Notes: generated from the letters alone by a model not told the origin. A stretch of 64,000 bases of DNA from Bacteroidales bacterium (GCA_024400635.1 JAKSMI010000005.1:1-64000), one strand, 5' to 3'. Shown: positions 21,129 to 32,051, numbered from the stretch's first letter. Numbers and translations: made by a program.

Positions 21129-21173
21129 AATCATCAAAACTATATTTTCCAAAGAATATTTTTCTCATTAAAA

Positions 21174-23504
21174 TTATTTTCCAGCCGCCTGCGCTGCCGC
21201 TTGAGCGGCCAAAGCCTCATCTATCTGGCGTACAAAATTCAGATAATAAGCAGAGGAGTCAGGACTTCCCAACTCTTTGAACAACAAACCTTTCTCGCGA
21301 TACGCCTCCAAGAAGTTGGATTGGTATTGAATACAAGAGTTCATCATCTGCAATGCCTTGGCATAGTCCCTGCGATTCTTTTCCACCAGCCCTTTGTAAA
21401 AATAGATTTCGCCATTATATGGGAATAGGGAAAGGGCTTTGTCCAGCACCTTTTCGCCCTCATTCCAGCGGTCAGTCAGCAACAGCACTTTGCTCTTCAA
21501 GACATACCCCGACGAGGAATAAGGATCCATCGCTATCGCCTTGTCATAATAGTAAATGGCTGAATCCGGCTTGCCGATATTGAAATAATTCAAGCCTAGA
21601 AAAGTAATCGCATCCACACGTTTGGGATCAATTTCCAAACATTTATGATAATAATAAAATGATGAATCATACATTGCCAAGGTGCCATAAGTACTTCCCA
21701 AATTAAAATAGCCATCAGCCAACAAAGGATCATACAAGACGGCCTCTTTATAATAATGTTTGGCTTTCATCATATCACCACGTTCAAAATATATTTTAGC
21801 CAGATTACTGTTGCAAGTTGCCTTGCTTGGTACGTATTGCAAACTTTTCAAGAAATAATACTCAGCCGTATCACGATAAGTCATATTATTGATTTTCACA
21901 CCATACTGGTCGTAAAGCACACCCAGTTGTTCATAACAATCCGCATATTCCGGAAAAATTTCCACGCCCTTTTTGAATTGTTCTATGGCCTTCCACATCC
22001 ATTCCTTATACTGTTTCTCATTTTCCTGATACTTTGCCCAATTGGTTTCCTTCTTGTTGGCGTCAAGGCAATCATAGCCTTTATCACGCAATGCCAAGCC
22101 CCAATACAAACGCATGTGCGCACTGTTGTCCGACTTTTTCACATCAGCGCCGAAAAGCGTAAACTGATCTTTCCACTCTGCTGCACGCGTCACAGTTCGC
22201 CAAGAGAATAACGACAAAACCACAACAAAGACAGCCACAGGAACGGCCAATTTATTGTTTTTCATTTTTTTATCATTATTCTGACGAATACCTTGAATTT
22301 GTTTTTCTTCTTTCTTATCAATTTTAAATATTTGGAACACCAAGAAAACAATGACAACGCAAAAAGCCAAGGAAGGCACAAAGAGAAAACGTTCGGCAAA
22401 GGAAGAACCAATACGGTAAACCAAATTGCTATAAACACTCATCGTAATGATATAGAAGAGGATAGCATATGCCATTGGTTTTTTCTTGCGTATGCCAAAG
22501 ATGGCATAAATCAATAAAGCCAGATGTACCAGCAACGAGCACCAGGTTGAAAAATCGGCGAAAGTAGTAATCGGGAATTGTTTCAAGGAATAGTCACAAG
22601 CCAGCGAATACGGGAAAATCAGCTTGATTAGATATTGCCCCAAAAGCATAATCGCCGTAGCCCATCCCGTCCATAAATCAGTGTCATAAAAATAGTTATC
22701 GACTAAAGAAACAGAAAAATCCGACATTTCCCGATAGGGAGCCAAGACCGAATGCCGCACCATAAGATAAACGGCTGCCGGCACAATTAACATCAGCAGT
22801 GTAAGAACATATTCTTTAGCATTAGCTTTGCGGAAGAAAAAGAGTGTCAATGGCAGCACGGCCAATATTGTAATCGAGCTTTCCTTGGAGAACATTGCCA
22901 GAAGGAAAGAAACAAACATCAACGGCAGATAGAACACCTTTCTTCTATCAACATATAATAGTGAGAACCATAGTGTTAGAAAAACAAAAAGGCAACACAT
23001 GATTTCATCTCGGCTCTTGATATTGGCCACCACTTCGGTATGAATGGGATGAGCGGCAAAAAGCAAAGCGATGAGAAAAGGAATCCATGGATTATAATCC
23101 TTGAACAAGCGCCGCAAAAATGCCAACAAAACCACGCAAGCCAAGGCAAAGAAGATAACGCTTATGGCGTGATACAGACCCGGGCTATCGGGAAACATTT
23201 GCCACTCTGTGGCGAACATAAGCTGAGACAAAGGGCGGTACAGTTGGTCGGTATAGAAACCGGAACCATGCCGATAACTTTTAGTCAGAATGTCATGATA
23301 GCCATTGGCACCAGCCGTGACGTAGATATTGAGTTTAAAACTGCCATAATCGTCCAATACCCATTCGTGATGAAACGTATTGGCATACAACAAAAACGCA
23401 AAAACAAAAATGATGGGATAAAATATTTTGTATTTTTTTGTGTTTTCGATTAAAGGGAGGCTGTTTTTCTCCTTCTTGACTGTAGATTTTGCTTGCGTTG
23501 CCAT
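21174..23504 (-). CDS. TMTC-like membrane protein with TPR repeats
   Basis: Start at 23504 (MATQAKSTVKK), 776 residues. About ten membrane spans fill the first 440 residues, with an early ANTFHHEWVLDDYGSF acidic pair and HPIHTEVVANIKSRDEI in a loop. Both are hallmarks of the GT-C fold TMTC/O-mannosyltransferase relatives. About eight TPR repeats follow and the end is alanine-rich. It probably glycosylates or handles exported proteins. A TATTTTTG box (plus-strand 23521-23528) lies just upstream, giving a very short leader. Confidence 0.75.
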   Translation of the reverse strand: MATQAKSTVKKEKNSLPLIENTKKYKIFYPIIFVFAFLLYANTFHHEWVLDDYGSFKLNIYVTAGANGYHDILTKSYRHGSGFYTDQLYRPLSQLMFATEWQMFPDSPGLYHAISVIFFALACVVLLAFLRRLFKDYNPWIPFLIALLFAAHPIHTEVVANIKSRDEIMCCLFVFLTLWFSLLYVDRRKVFYLPLMFVSFLLAMFSKESSITILAVLPLTLFFFRKANAKEYVLTLLMLIVPAAVYLMVRHSVLAPYREMSDFSVSLVDNYFYDTDLWTGWATAIMLLGQYLIKLIFPYSLACDYSLKQFPITTFADFSTWCSLLVHLALLIYAIFGIRKKKPMAYAILFYIITMSVYSNLVYRIGSSFAERFLFVPSLAFCVVIVFLVFQIFKIDKKEEKQIQGIRQNNDKKMKNNKLAVPVAVFVVVLSLFSWRTVTRAAEWKDQFTLFGADVKKSDNSAHMRLYWGLALRDKGYDCLDANKKETNWAKYQENEKQYKEWMWKAIEQFKKGVEIFPEYADCYEQLGVLYDQYGVKINNMTYRDTAEYYFLKSLQYVPSKATCNSNLAKIYFERGDMMKAKHYYKEAVLYDPLLADGYFNLGSTYGTLAMYDSSFYYYHKCLEIDPKRVDAITFLGLNYFNIGKPDSAIYYYDKAIAMDPYSSSGYVLKSKVLLLTDRWNEGEKVLDKALSLFPYNGEIYFYKGLVEKNRRDYAKALQMMNSCIQYQSNFLEAYREKGLLFKELGSPDSSAYYLNFVRQIDEALAAQAAAQAAGK

Positions 23505-23678
23505 AGGATTATAGAAAAAGCAAAAATACAAAAAATGTTGAATTGATGGAATGTCGAAAAGATTAGGACATAAAACTTTCTTTGAAATGATATTCAGCCA
23601 TCAAGGCAATTAAACGATAAAACGATTAAACATTATCACCAATAATTTTGTATTTTTGCATACTTTAAAAACTGAAAA

Positions 23679-24893
23679 ATGGAGATACTGGTAGACACAC
23701 TGAAAGAGACCTTGACCGTCACATGTCTGGTGATGATTATGATGTTACTGATAGAATTTGTGAATGTGGGGTCTGCGGGCAAATGGCTGGAGAAATTGCA
23801 GCACAAGCCGTTTCTACAAATCATTGTTGCCACGCTGTTAGGGTTGACACCAGGCTGCATTGGTGGTTTTGCCATCGTATCGATGTTTACGCATAACCTA
23901 CTATCATTTGGTGCATTAGTAGCAGGGATGATTGCCACTTTTGGAGATGAGGCATTCGTCATCATGGCATACAGTCCACGATGGACCTTGATTTTGTCCG
24001 GGGCACTTTTTGTCATTGCCATTGCGTCGGGATGCGTTACGCATTGGATTTTCCGAAAAAAGAAGTTTGTATTGGAGCCTCATGGTTTCGAGCTCCATAA
24101 AGAACAGTTCGAGCATGAGCATGAGCATGGACACGAACATAGCCACGAGCATTTGCGGGCCAAGTTATCGTTTGCCAATCTCAAGAACATTTCATTTCCT
24201 CGTGCGCTACTGGTCTTCGGTCTAATCATCTATATTGTTGCTTTGTCTTCTGGAGCGCTGTCGCACCATCACGGCGGCGGCAGCCACGAGCATCACGAGC
24301 ACAGTACTGAAGTTGCCACCGCCGTGCATCACCACGACTGCGATGCTGCCACTTGCGAATGCGAACATTACGAACACACTGCAGCTGACGCCAACACAAA
24401 TCACCACCACGAACATGGCCTTGGCGGTTGGGAAAACATCTTCTTTCTTGTCCTGGCCTGCATCACGCTGGTCGTAGTGGCCCTCTCGTCGGAACACTTC
24501 CTGCAGTCGCACCTCTGGGAGCATGTTATCAAACAGCATTTTCTCACAGTTTTTCTTTGGACCTTTGGCGTGTTGATTTTCCTGAAAGTCCTCTACCTAT
24601 TCGTCGATGTCAACACCCTCATCGCCGACAACCCATGGGCATTGTGGGGATTGATGTTTTTGGCCATTCTCATCGGAATCATTCCCGAGTCGGGACCTCA
24701 TTTGGTATTTGTCATCATGTTCTTCAGTGGTGCCATTCCGTTCAGCATCCTGTTGGTTAGTTCCATCGTTCAGGACGGGCACGGCGCCCTACCCTTGCTC
24801 GCCCAATCCCGCAAGAACTTCTTGCTGATGAAAGGCATCAATATGCTTGTCGGACTCATTGTCGGGGTTATCGGACTACTACTGGGAATCTAA
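23679..24893 (+). CDS. Putative metal exporter (ArsP_2 / putative manganese transporter family)
   Basis: A 404-residue membrane protein with about ten spans. LGLTPGCIGGFAIVSMF in the first half and LIGIIPESGPHLVFVIM in the second are matched inverted repeats, each with a small-residue/proline turn inside the membrane. Two cytoplasmic or periplasmic loops are very rich in His (EHEHEHGHEHSHEH; SHHHGGGSHEHHEH), likely to bind metal. The family is annotated as a heavy-metal or manganese exporter. A promoter box TATTTTTG lies about 25 bases upstream. Confidence 0.78.
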   Translation: MEILVDTLKETLTVTCLVMIMMLLIEFVNVGSAGKWLEKLQHKPFLQIIVATLLGLTPGCIGGFAIVSMFTHNLLSFGALVAGMIATFGDEAFVIMAYSPRWTLILSGALFVIAIASGCVTHWIFRKKKFVLEPHGFELHKEQFEHEHEHGHEHSHEHLRAKLSFANLKNISFPRALLVFGLIIYIVALSSGALSHHHGGGSHEHHEHSTEVATAVHHHDCDAATCECEHYEHTAADANTNHHHEHGLGGWENIFFLVLACITLVVVALSSEHFLQSHLWEHVIKQHFLTVFLWTFGVLIFLKVLYLFVDVNTLIADNPWALWGLMFLAILIGIIPESGPHLVFVIMFFSGAIPFSILLVSSIVQDGHGALPLLAQSRKNFLLMKGINMLVGLIVGVIGLLLGI

Positions 24894-24923
24894 AAACTGA
24901 ACTTAACATCTTAATTTATAATT

Positions 24924-26402
24924 ATGCGGCGGTTTTTGATATTTATGGTAATATTTTGTGCGTCAATGTTGACGGTGGCTCAAAGTGATGGACCATTGCG
25001 TATTGAACTTCCCACCGCACAGGATGCCGACGACTATCATTATTGTCTTTTAGACTCGCAAGGACTATCCATTTTCTACGAAGGCAACAGCCTCAATGCC
25101 GATACCACGGAATGGATTGTAATGCTTTACGATACTAATTTGCAAAGGCAAAACACCTTCACCATTCCGCTTTCAAAAGCCTCAGCCTACCGCAATTCCA
25201 CCTATCAAGACGAGCAACTGCACCTATTGTTTCAAGAAGTGGTAGGCAAAAAAGAAACACCTCGCACATTCATATCTTCAATTGACATTCATTCATTAAA
25301 AAATCAACGATTTGAATTATTTGGTATTCCCAAATTTGAATATTCGCAACTCAAATCCATCAACCATCATCTGATTTTTTCAGTATTCAATGAAGACACT
25401 TATCATATCTATTTCTACAACATTGACAATCAAAAACTTAACGAATTCATCATTCCTGACGCAGCTATCATTTCCGAACAATTTATTGAAATTGACACTT
25501 TCAATCGTAAAGTATATTTAGGCTTAGGAGTTCTGTTCAACAACAAAGCTTCAACATATGCCATTTTTGAAACCAATTACGATGGAATTTTCATTAATGA
25601 AACAGCACTTCCTATTACGACAGGATATATTTATCATTCGGTCAGAATGGCAGTCATCGACAAGGATTACTCTTTACTCATTGGGACATACAATATCTCC
25701 AAAAGCAATAAAAACGGGAACTATCATACGGGCGTTTACACGATGACGTATCACAATGCCAAAATTAGCGAACCATTATTTCTCAATTATTCAAATTTAA
25801 GTCAGAATTCAAGACAACACACCGCGGCGGAGAAAGAACAAATAGTTGATTTACAAATGCTTGTAGGAGACATCATTGCCAACGACAGTTGTTTCAGTCT
25901 AATCACTGAAGTTTATTACCCTGAATACTCATACTCGCCAAGTTATTACGACAATTCATCGTATTATTATGGTTCGACATACAATCCGGCAATGACGACG
26001 TTTTTAGGATATCGCTATGTCAATGCATACGTTACAGCTTTTGACAGGTATGGCAAATTATTGTGGAACAACTATTTTCCATTTTCAAACATCATTACCA
26101 AGCGGTTAACACGCCGTGTTTCGCTTCATTATACGCCCTATGGAACTGCCATATTCTACCCATACAATTCAACGCTCACCGCCACCTTGGTCAACGAATA
26201 CGAAGTGATTGAAAAAGTCGGTTCAATACCTATTGAATGTTTATACAAGAAAGACGTCGTAGAATATTCAAGAGACGTAAATATGCAGCGATGGTACGAC
26301 AATAAGTTTGTCATTACAGGGTATCAGCAAATCAACAACAACGGAAAATCTTCCAGGGGAAAACGTTATGTATTCTTTATCAACAAACTGGAATACAGAT
26401 AG
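24924..26402 (+). CDS. Secreted protein, unknown function
   Basis: A 492-residue protein with an N-terminal signal peptide (RFLIFMVIFCASMLTVAQS) and a body of repeated beta strands with tyrosine-rich segments (YYPEYSYSPSYYDNSSYYYG). It could be a beta-propeller-like periplasmic or surface protein. No C-terminal sorting signal is visible and no family is recognised. Stand-alone gene, convergent with the porin gene. Confidence 0.6.
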   Translation: MRRFLIFMVIFCASMLTVAQSDGPLRIELPTAQDADDYHYCLLDSQGLSIFYEGNSLNADTTEWIVMLYDTNLQRQNTFTIPLSKASAYRNSTYQDEQLHLLFQEVVGKKETPRTFISSIDIHSLKNQRFELFGIPKFEYSQLKSINHHLIFSVFNEDTYHIYFYNIDNQKLNEFIIPDAAIISEQFIEIDTFNRKVYLGLGVLFNNKASTYAIFETNYDGIFINETALPITTGYIYHSVRMAVIDKDYSLLIGTYNISKSNKNGNYHTGVYTMTYHNAKISEPLFLNYSNLSQNSRQHTAAEKEQIVDLQMLVGDIIANDSCFSLITEVYYPEYSYSPSYYDNSSYYYGSTYNPAMTTFLGYRYVNAYVTAFDRYGKLLWNNYFPFSNIITKRLTRRVSLHYTPYGTAIFYPYNSTLTATLVNEYEVIEKVGSIPIECLYKKDVVEYSRDVNMQRWYDNKFVITGYQQINNNGKSSRGKRYVFFINKLEYR

Positions 26403-26420
26403 TTTACATACGCAAGGCCA

Positions 26421-28139
26421 TTAAAACCTATAATTCAGCATACAATTGAACCGATTGGCAAAGCCTTGAGCCTTTTCGCCAGATAAAGTTCCTTTTTTCA
26501 AGCCAAAGAGGAATTCCGCGCCGATTGAAAAATCAGGATTAATATCAAAGAACAAGTTTGCGGCTGCATAATGTGTACTTCCCAGGAGGAATCCATTTCT
26601 ATCTTCAGCATATCTTACTCCTTTGATTGGCAACAAATTCGTATAGCCATATATAAACGAGGAATTGAGGCGTGATGTCCACAATGCTTGCAAAGAAACA
26701 TAGAATCCGCACACAGGAGCCGCTGCCAAGTCTAAGATTCCATGCGTATTTTCATCACGCACAACCAATAAGTCGAGTTTGACATTATCACTATTAAAAT
26801 CCTGGATATAGGTAGCGATACCCTGCCCCAAGACAGCTTGACCGGCAAAGATGCACTTTTTAGCAATAAGCACCGAACCGCTGGCAGAAACGCCCCAACC
26901 AAAACGGTACACACTCCGTCCACCTTTTTCAGAATCATTATAATAGTACGCTAAGGTACGGAAAATAGCACCCATTTGTACGTGTCCGATATCACCTTTA
27001 TACTTGGCATGAACCACAATGTCAGGAGCAGCTTGATATTCTTCTTCTACAGACAAATCTGTTCCACCAAAAACGTAAGCCAAGGAAGGAGCTTCCGCAG
27101 AAAAGGCCATGTGCCATTTATCACCCAAGGGCAGTGTATAAGCGATAAGTGGATGACGTCTGGAAATCTGTGTATTAGGTCCTTCCAAGTCAACGGTTCG
27201 AGCACCAGCGGACAAATCCATAAACAACGACCACGTATGACCTATGGTAAAACCAGCGTAAGAAGCGTATGCGTGTCGTATTGTAATATTATTAGAGGAC
27301 GTTCCCACTCCCATTTCAATGAAAGCGAACAACTTTCGTTTGCCGACATTACCTGTAGCGCGGAAATTAAGCTTGGTAGAACCCGATGTCAGTCCAAAAT
27401 GTGGAGCAAAATCGGTTGGCACAGAAATATTGGTTGTTGTAAAATCCAGGCCGTCGACAGAACCCAAATAATCATAAAACATAGTAAAATGGACGTTTCC
27501 GCCAATACCAAAAGTAAAATTGCCTTTTTTATCTTCAATCATGAAATGAGGATCGCCCGCATCTGTATAAGCTTTTTGGAAGAAACCCTGTTCTGGATTA
27601 TAGTAGTTTTTCACTCGTTCCACCATGTTTTCATAACGAATTTCCTCTTTTTGCTTATTAGATAGTTCTGTGGTATCGGAAAGCGTCATCAATCTTTTAC
27701 GTTGCGTTTCACTCAACTCACAACTCAAAGTTATTTTCTCAGCAAAACCCAAACGGGCAACATTGACATATTCCATCACAGGAACATCAATTAGCACACT
27801 TTTATCCACAATGGACTTCACGGGAAGCCCCATTGTAAAAAGCGTATCAATGCTAACATTTTCTTTCAATGTAGCCACAACGGGAACGCAAACATAGCCC
27901 TCGATCAATTCCATGCCATACTTTTTCATCATATCAAAATCATCCATTGACAAGGGGTGGTTCAACAAGACCAAATCACCAAGCAAGGCGGTAGCTTTGG
28001 GGGACAAACCCTTCGCCGTCGTCACTTCAGTCGTTTTTTTCGAAGTGCTGTTGTTTTTTTTCTGCTTTGTTGAATTCTGTGCATACGTAGCACTTAAAAT
28101 CGACAATAAAACCAGTAGAATCGATATTTTTTTGACCAT
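26421..28139 (-). CDS. DcaP-like outer-membrane porin
   Basis: Start at 28139, 572 residues. A signal peptide (ISILLVLLSILSATYAQ) and a Ser/Lys-rich linker are followed by a helical part with an N-rich plug, then a beta-barrel with FGIGGNVHFTMFYDYLGS, NITIRHAYASYAGFTIGHTW and RFNCMLNYRF at the end (terminal aromatic). This is the DcaP-like trimeric porin pattern, which transports small anions. It follows the SulP transporter gene on the same strand with a short gap, so outer- and inner-membrane steps of anion uptake are probably co-expressed. Confidence 0.7.
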   Translation of the reverse strand: MVKKISILLVLLSILSATYAQNSTKQKKNNSTSKKTTEVTTAKGLSPKATALLGDLVLLNHPLSMDDFDMMKKYGMELIEGYVCVPVVATLKENVSIDTLFTMGLPVKSIVDKSVLIDVPVMEYVNVARLGFAEKITLSCELSETQRKRLMTLSDTTELSNKQKEEIRYENMVERVKNYYNPEQGFFQKAYTDAGDPHFMIEDKKGNFTFGIGGNVHFTMFYDYLGSVDGLDFTTTNISVPTDFAPHFGLTSGSTKLNFRATGNVGKRKLFAFIEMGVGTSSNNITIRHAYASYAGFTIGHTWSLFMDLSAGARTVDLEGPNTQISRRHPLIAYTLPLGDKWHMAFSAEAPSLAYVFGGTDLSVEEEYQAAPDIVVHAKYKGDIGHVQMGAIFRTLAYYYNDSEKGGRSVYRFGWGVSASGSVLIAKKCIFAGQAVLGQGIATYIQDFNSDNVKLDLLVVRDENTHGILDLAAAPVCGFYVSLQALWTSRLNSSFIYGYTNLLPIKGVRYAEDRNGFLLGSTHYAAANLFFDINPDFSIGAEFLFGLKKGTLSGEKAQGFANRFNCMLNYRF

Positions 28140-28159
28140 AAACGTCAATTTTTATATGT

Positions 28160-29857
28160 TTAATTATTAAGTTTTTTAAGGAATTCCGTACAGTCTTCAA
28201 AAGTTTTAAATGTATGTTCTTCGGGAAGGAGTTCCGGGATGAGTTTCATTTTTGTGAGCATATACATTGGCTGGGGCTGAATAATGGTCATCAGCACCAT
28301 CACGCCACGTTCCTGCATGTCCTTAATAGCGGTTTCCATTGCATACAAGCCAGACTGATCCATAAAGCTTACCAGACGCATACGAATGATGACGATTTTT
28401 GCGGTGTCTGGCACATCATTCATCACATTTTGGAATTTCGTAATAGTTCCAAAAAAGATAGGACCATTAAGTCGCTGAATATAAATACGATGCTTCATTT
28501 CTTCAGGAATACCGCCCTCATCGTTCCATGGACTTTCCTTATCGAAATTTGTCATTTCGCTGGAACTATAACCACCTTCGACAAGGTCACTGGCACGTTT
28601 CATAAACAGGACACAGGCAATGACCATACCTATACCGACAGCCGTAAGCAAATCGACAAAAACCGTCAACAGGAAAACAATGATAAGGACAACCGCATCG
28701 GCCTTCGGAATTTTAAGCAAATCTTTGAATCCTTTGAAATCGATGATTCCCCAGCCGACAGTAATCAGGATGCCGGCCAAGACTGAAAGTGGCACATAAC
28801 GGACGAAGCTGCCCAAACCGAGAAGGATGGCAAAAAGCAGTATAGAATGAACCATGCCGCTAATCTGGGTTCGACCACCACTCTTGACATTGACGACCGT
28901 ACGCATTGTAGCGCCAGCACCAGCAATACCACAGAACAGGCCACTGACCATATTGCCGATGCCCTGCCCTATCAATTCACGATTGCTATTGTGGTGGGTT
29001 TTGGTAATATTATCTGCCACGACAGAAGTGAGCAATGTATCAATAGAGCCCAAGCCCGCCAGTGTAAGACCTGGAATGACAGAGGCTTTAAGGATTTCAG
29101 CCCAATCCAGACCTTGCAAAGAGAGTCCTTCTTTAGCGAAGAAAGGCATAGGCAAACCTGCGGGGATACTACCGATAAGCAATTTCTCATCCATATTGCA
29201 GAAAAGCGCCACCACCGTCATCACAATCAGAGCCACCAATGTTGAAGGTATCTTCTTGGTAATAAGTGGGAAAAGGTAAATAACAGCAATAGTCCCAAGA
29301 CCCAAGAGCAAAGCGGTCAATGAAACACCTGATGCGATTTTGTCCGGAAGCTGGGTAATCATATCCACCACCAAAACAGGTGATTTGAGACCTATCAAAG
29401 GATAGATTTGCTGTAAAATGATGATGATACCGATACCGCTCATAAAACCCGACAGTACAGGATAAGGAATATAACGAACATATTTGCCAATTTTCAAAAT
29501 ACCAAAAATGATTTGGAACAAACCACACAGTAAACCAGCCAGTGACATACTGATCAAGACAGCTTCAAAAGACTGATGGGATGCCCAAACGCCACTTATT
29601 AAAGCTGCGGTGATAACAGTCATTGGGCCGGTAGGGCCACTAATTTGCGAATGGGTTCCACCAAAGAGGGATGCAAAAAAGCCCAACATGGTGGCACCAA
29701 TCAACCCCGCCAATGCTCCCATGGAACTTGCCGCAGGATCGTCAATACCTCCAAATGCCTGAATACCAAATGCCAAAGCCAAAGGTAACGCCACAATACC
29801 GGCTGTTATACCTCCAAAAATGTCGCCTTTCAAATTCTTCGTAGAAATAAATGCCAT
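28160..29857 (-). CDS. SulP-family anion transporter with STAS domain
   Basis: A 565-residue protein. The membrane part starts with GGITAGIVALPLALAFG and FGGTHSQISGPTGPMTV, the signature of SulP transporters. The C-terminal 130 residues form a STAS domain (FFGTITKFQNVM, VIIRMRLVSFMDQSGLYAME). It imports sulfate or bicarbonate by ion coupling. First gene of the pair with the DcaP-like porin; a minus-strand promoter box lies at 29899-29906. Confidence 0.9.
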   Translation of the reverse strand: MAFISTKNLKGDIFGGITAGIVALPLALAFGIQAFGGIDDPAASSMGALAGLIGATMLGFFASLFGGTHSQISGPTGPMTVITAALISGVWASHQSFEAVLISMSLAGLLCGLFQIIFGILKIGKYVRYIPYPVLSGFMSGIGIIIILQQIYPLIGLKSPVLVVDMITQLPDKIASGVSLTALLLGLGTIAVIYLFPLITKKIPSTLVALIVMTVVALFCNMDEKLLIGSIPAGLPMPFFAKEGLSLQGLDWAEILKASVIPGLTLAGLGSIDTLLTSVVADNITKTHHNSNRELIGQGIGNMVSGLFCGIAGAGATMRTVVNVKSGGRTQISGMVHSILLFAILLGLGSFVRYVPLSVLAGILITVGWGIIDFKGFKDLLKIPKADAVVLIIVFLLTVFVDLLTAVGIGMVIACVLFMKRASDLVEGGYSSSEMTNFDKESPWNDEGGIPEEMKHRIYIQRLNGPIFFGTITKFQNVMNDVPDTAKIVIIRMRLVSFMDQSGLYAMETAIKDMQERGVMVLMTIIQPQPMYMLTKMKLIPELLPEEHTFKTFEDCTEFLKKLNN

Positions 29858-29898
29858 AAATCTTAAAGTAAATATAGTTGTTCAAAAATTATAAAGTG

Positions 29899-29943
29899 CA
29901 AAATTACGCATTTTTTTCGACATTCATTTTTTTTGTATATTTG
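29899..29943. promoter_or_regulatory. Divergent promoters of the SulP and TolC genes
   Basis: CAAAATTA (29899-29906) is a minus-strand -7 box TAATTTTG for the SulP gene. TATATTTG (29936-29943) is the plus-strand box for the TolC gene. Confidence 0.6.
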
Positions 29944-30001
29944 CAATATTTATAAATAGAAAAAATTATACCTTAAGATATTAATATTAAGGATATTACT
30001 T

Positions 30002-31258
30002 ATGAGAAAAATTGTTCTTTCGATACTATTCCTACTGATTTTCGGCCTTACGATGGGACAAAACACCGTCACCATTGAACAATGCCAGGAATGGGCTGTG
30101 TCTCAATCATCAGCAAATGTTCAGAAAGAGCTCAACGACAAGTTGCTAAAAGTCAAGTTGAACAATGCGGCATCGCACATGTTCCCCAAATTGGAAATCA
30201 ATGGAGAAGCGGCCTACCGTTCAGATGTGCCCCAATTGTATCCCTACGTGCCCGCGGCTGACACCTTCAACAACCACCAATACTTCATCGGGCTGGATTT
30301 CGAGCAGATGATTTTCGCCGGAGGCAAATCATTCTACGGTCGCCGCTATGAAAGACTCGCTAACCAAGCAGAAATCTACAAGGTTGAACTTTCCATCAAT
30401 GAAATGAAGGAACAAATCATCAATCTGTATCTCAACCTCTTAATCTTAGACAAGCAATTATCAATATTGACTAATGCTGAAAACACACTGCAAGGGCAAG
30501 TCAACCAATTGAAAAGTTTAAAAGACAATGGGATTATTCCGGCCAGCACCGTATCGCAACTTGAAGTGGAAGTGCTGAAAGTGGAACAAAGCAAAGGCGA
30601 ACTTAAAGCCAAGCGGGAGTCATTGGTTTCATCGCTATCCATTCTTACTGGCAAAGACTTATCAAAAGCCGAATTTGAAACGCCGATTGTCCCCTCCGTC
30701 GACATCAATTCACCATCTGTACGCTTAGAATATCAGATTTTTGAAAACGGAAAACAGACCTTAGATTATCAGCGTAAGCTGCATCTCACCAATAGTCTCC
30801 CAAAATTATCAGTCTTTGCCACAGGAGGTTACGGCAGGCCCACCTACAATTACTTCACTCCGAATTTCAAATGGTATTATGCTTTGGGCGTTCGCTTGAA
30901 TGTTCCCATCATCGACTGGGCCAAGACCTCTGGCGTAGCCAATGTCATTGAATTGCAAAAGTCGATTTTAGAAAGCCAGGAACGCGACTTTGTCAAAGGA
31001 AACGAAATTGCCATACAGGAAAAACGCTTTGAAATTCGCCGTATCGAAGACATGCTGGTATTGGACAAGCAAATCACACAAAAGCAAAACGAAATCACCA
31101 AAACCTTCTCCATACAACTGCTCAACGGGACCATCACGGCGTACGATTATATCAAACAACAAAGTGATGAAACCAGTTCACTTATCAATCAAGAAGTTCA
31201 CAACATACAACTCCTCAAAGCCAAATATGAATTACTCGCTTTGACAGGAAGACTATAA
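30002..31258 (+). CDS. TolC-family outer-membrane efflux protein
   Basis: A 418-residue protein with a signal peptide (IVLSILFLLIFGLTMGQ) and two helical-hairpin repeats with short beta segments. QCQEWAVSQSSANVQK near the start and the later ISLNELKEQIINLYLNLL-type helices are typical of TolC. Such proteins form the outer exit duct for efflux or type I secretion. No pump genes are adjacent; the next gene is a beta-barrel protein, so the partner pump may be elsewhere. Confidence 0.82.
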   Translation: MRKIVLSILFLLIFGLTMGQNTVTIEQCQEWAVSQSSANVQKELNDKLLKVKLNNAASHMFPKLEINGEAAYRSDVPQLYPYVPAADTFNNHQYFIGLDFEQMIFAGGKSFYGRRYERLANQAEIYKVELSINEMKEQIINLYLNLLILDKQLSILTNAENTLQGQVNQLKSLKDNGIIPASTVSQLEVEVLKVEQSKGELKAKRESLVSSLSILTGKDLSKAEFETPIVPSVDINSPSVRLEYQIFENGKQTLDYQRKLHLTNSLPKLSVFATGGYGRPTYNYFTPNFKWYYALGVRLNVPIIDWAKTSGVANVIELQKSILESQERDFVKGNEIAIQEKRFEIRRIEDMLVLDKQITQKQNEITKTFSIQLLNGTITAYDYIKQQSDETSSLINQEVHNIQLLKAKYELLALTGRL

Positions 31259-31307
31259 CAAATAATAATAAAAACGTTTATCATTGCAAATTCAATTCAG
31301 AAAGATA

Positions 31308-32051
31308 ATGAAAAAAACGCTCATCATAATAGCCACTTTCTTATTCGGGATTACTTCACTCCAAGCACAGGAAGACAGTACCGCAACAAAAAAAGTCAAT
31401 AAGGCAAAGGAAAAGATTGAACAGATTTACAATCCCACAGGCGAAGAAAAGCCGGAGATCATCCGCGACCGTCTGGTAATGGACATTTACCACTCTTTTT
31501 GGTTTGGCATGCCTAAAGGTGTGAATCACATGAAGTTCGACCCGGGCTTTTCCATTTCCGCCATTTGGGATTTCAAATTGCCGAATAAAAGCCCCATTTC
31601 ATTCGGCGTCGGCTTAGGATTTTCCTATTTTTCGCAATTCACGGATGCCCTTCTCAAAGTTGATGACGGATGGATTATGAAATACAACGTTCTCAACCCC
31701 GATATCAAATACAAGTTGAACCGCATCAATTACATGAACTGCAATCTTCCCATTGAATTCAGATATCGTCACAAATGCGGATTCAAGTTCTCTGTGGGCG
31801 CGCGTGTCGGTTTAATTGCGGAAGTGTCTCAAAGTTACAAAGGTGACGATCCTGATGGCGGAAGCATTGGCCGTCATTACAAGAACCGAGAAATCTACAA
31901 TACACAGAACATCAGTGTGGAGGTTTATACACGCATTGGCTGGAAAGCGTTCGCACTTTTCTACTCGGTACACGTGACCAAGATTTTCGATGATGGCGAA
32001 GGACCTGCCATCTATCCCATGTCATTGGGTCTTTCCATCAGTTTGTTTTAA
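31308..32051 (+). CDS. Outer-membrane beta-barrel protein
   Basis: Start at 31308 (MKKTLIIIATFLFG), 247 residues. A signal peptide is followed by a charged linker and an eight- to ten-strand barrel with alternating aromatic residues (ISAIWDFKLPNKSPISFGV, FRYRHKCGFKFSVGARVG). It resembles the porin-family/PorT-like barrels of Bacteroidota. Exact function unknown. Confidence 0.7.
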   Translation: MKKTLIIIATFLFGITSLQAQEDSTATKKVNKAKEKIEQIYNPTGEEKPEIIRDRLVMDIYHSFWFGMPKGVNHMKFDPGFSISAIWDFKLPNKSPISFGVGLGFSYFSQFTDALLKVDDGWIMKYNVLNPDIKYKLNRINYMNCNLPIEFRYRHKCGFKFSVGARVGLIAEVSQSYKGDDPDGGSIGRHYKNREIYNTQNISVEVYTRIGWKAFALFYSVHVTKIFDDGEGPAIYPMSLGLSISLF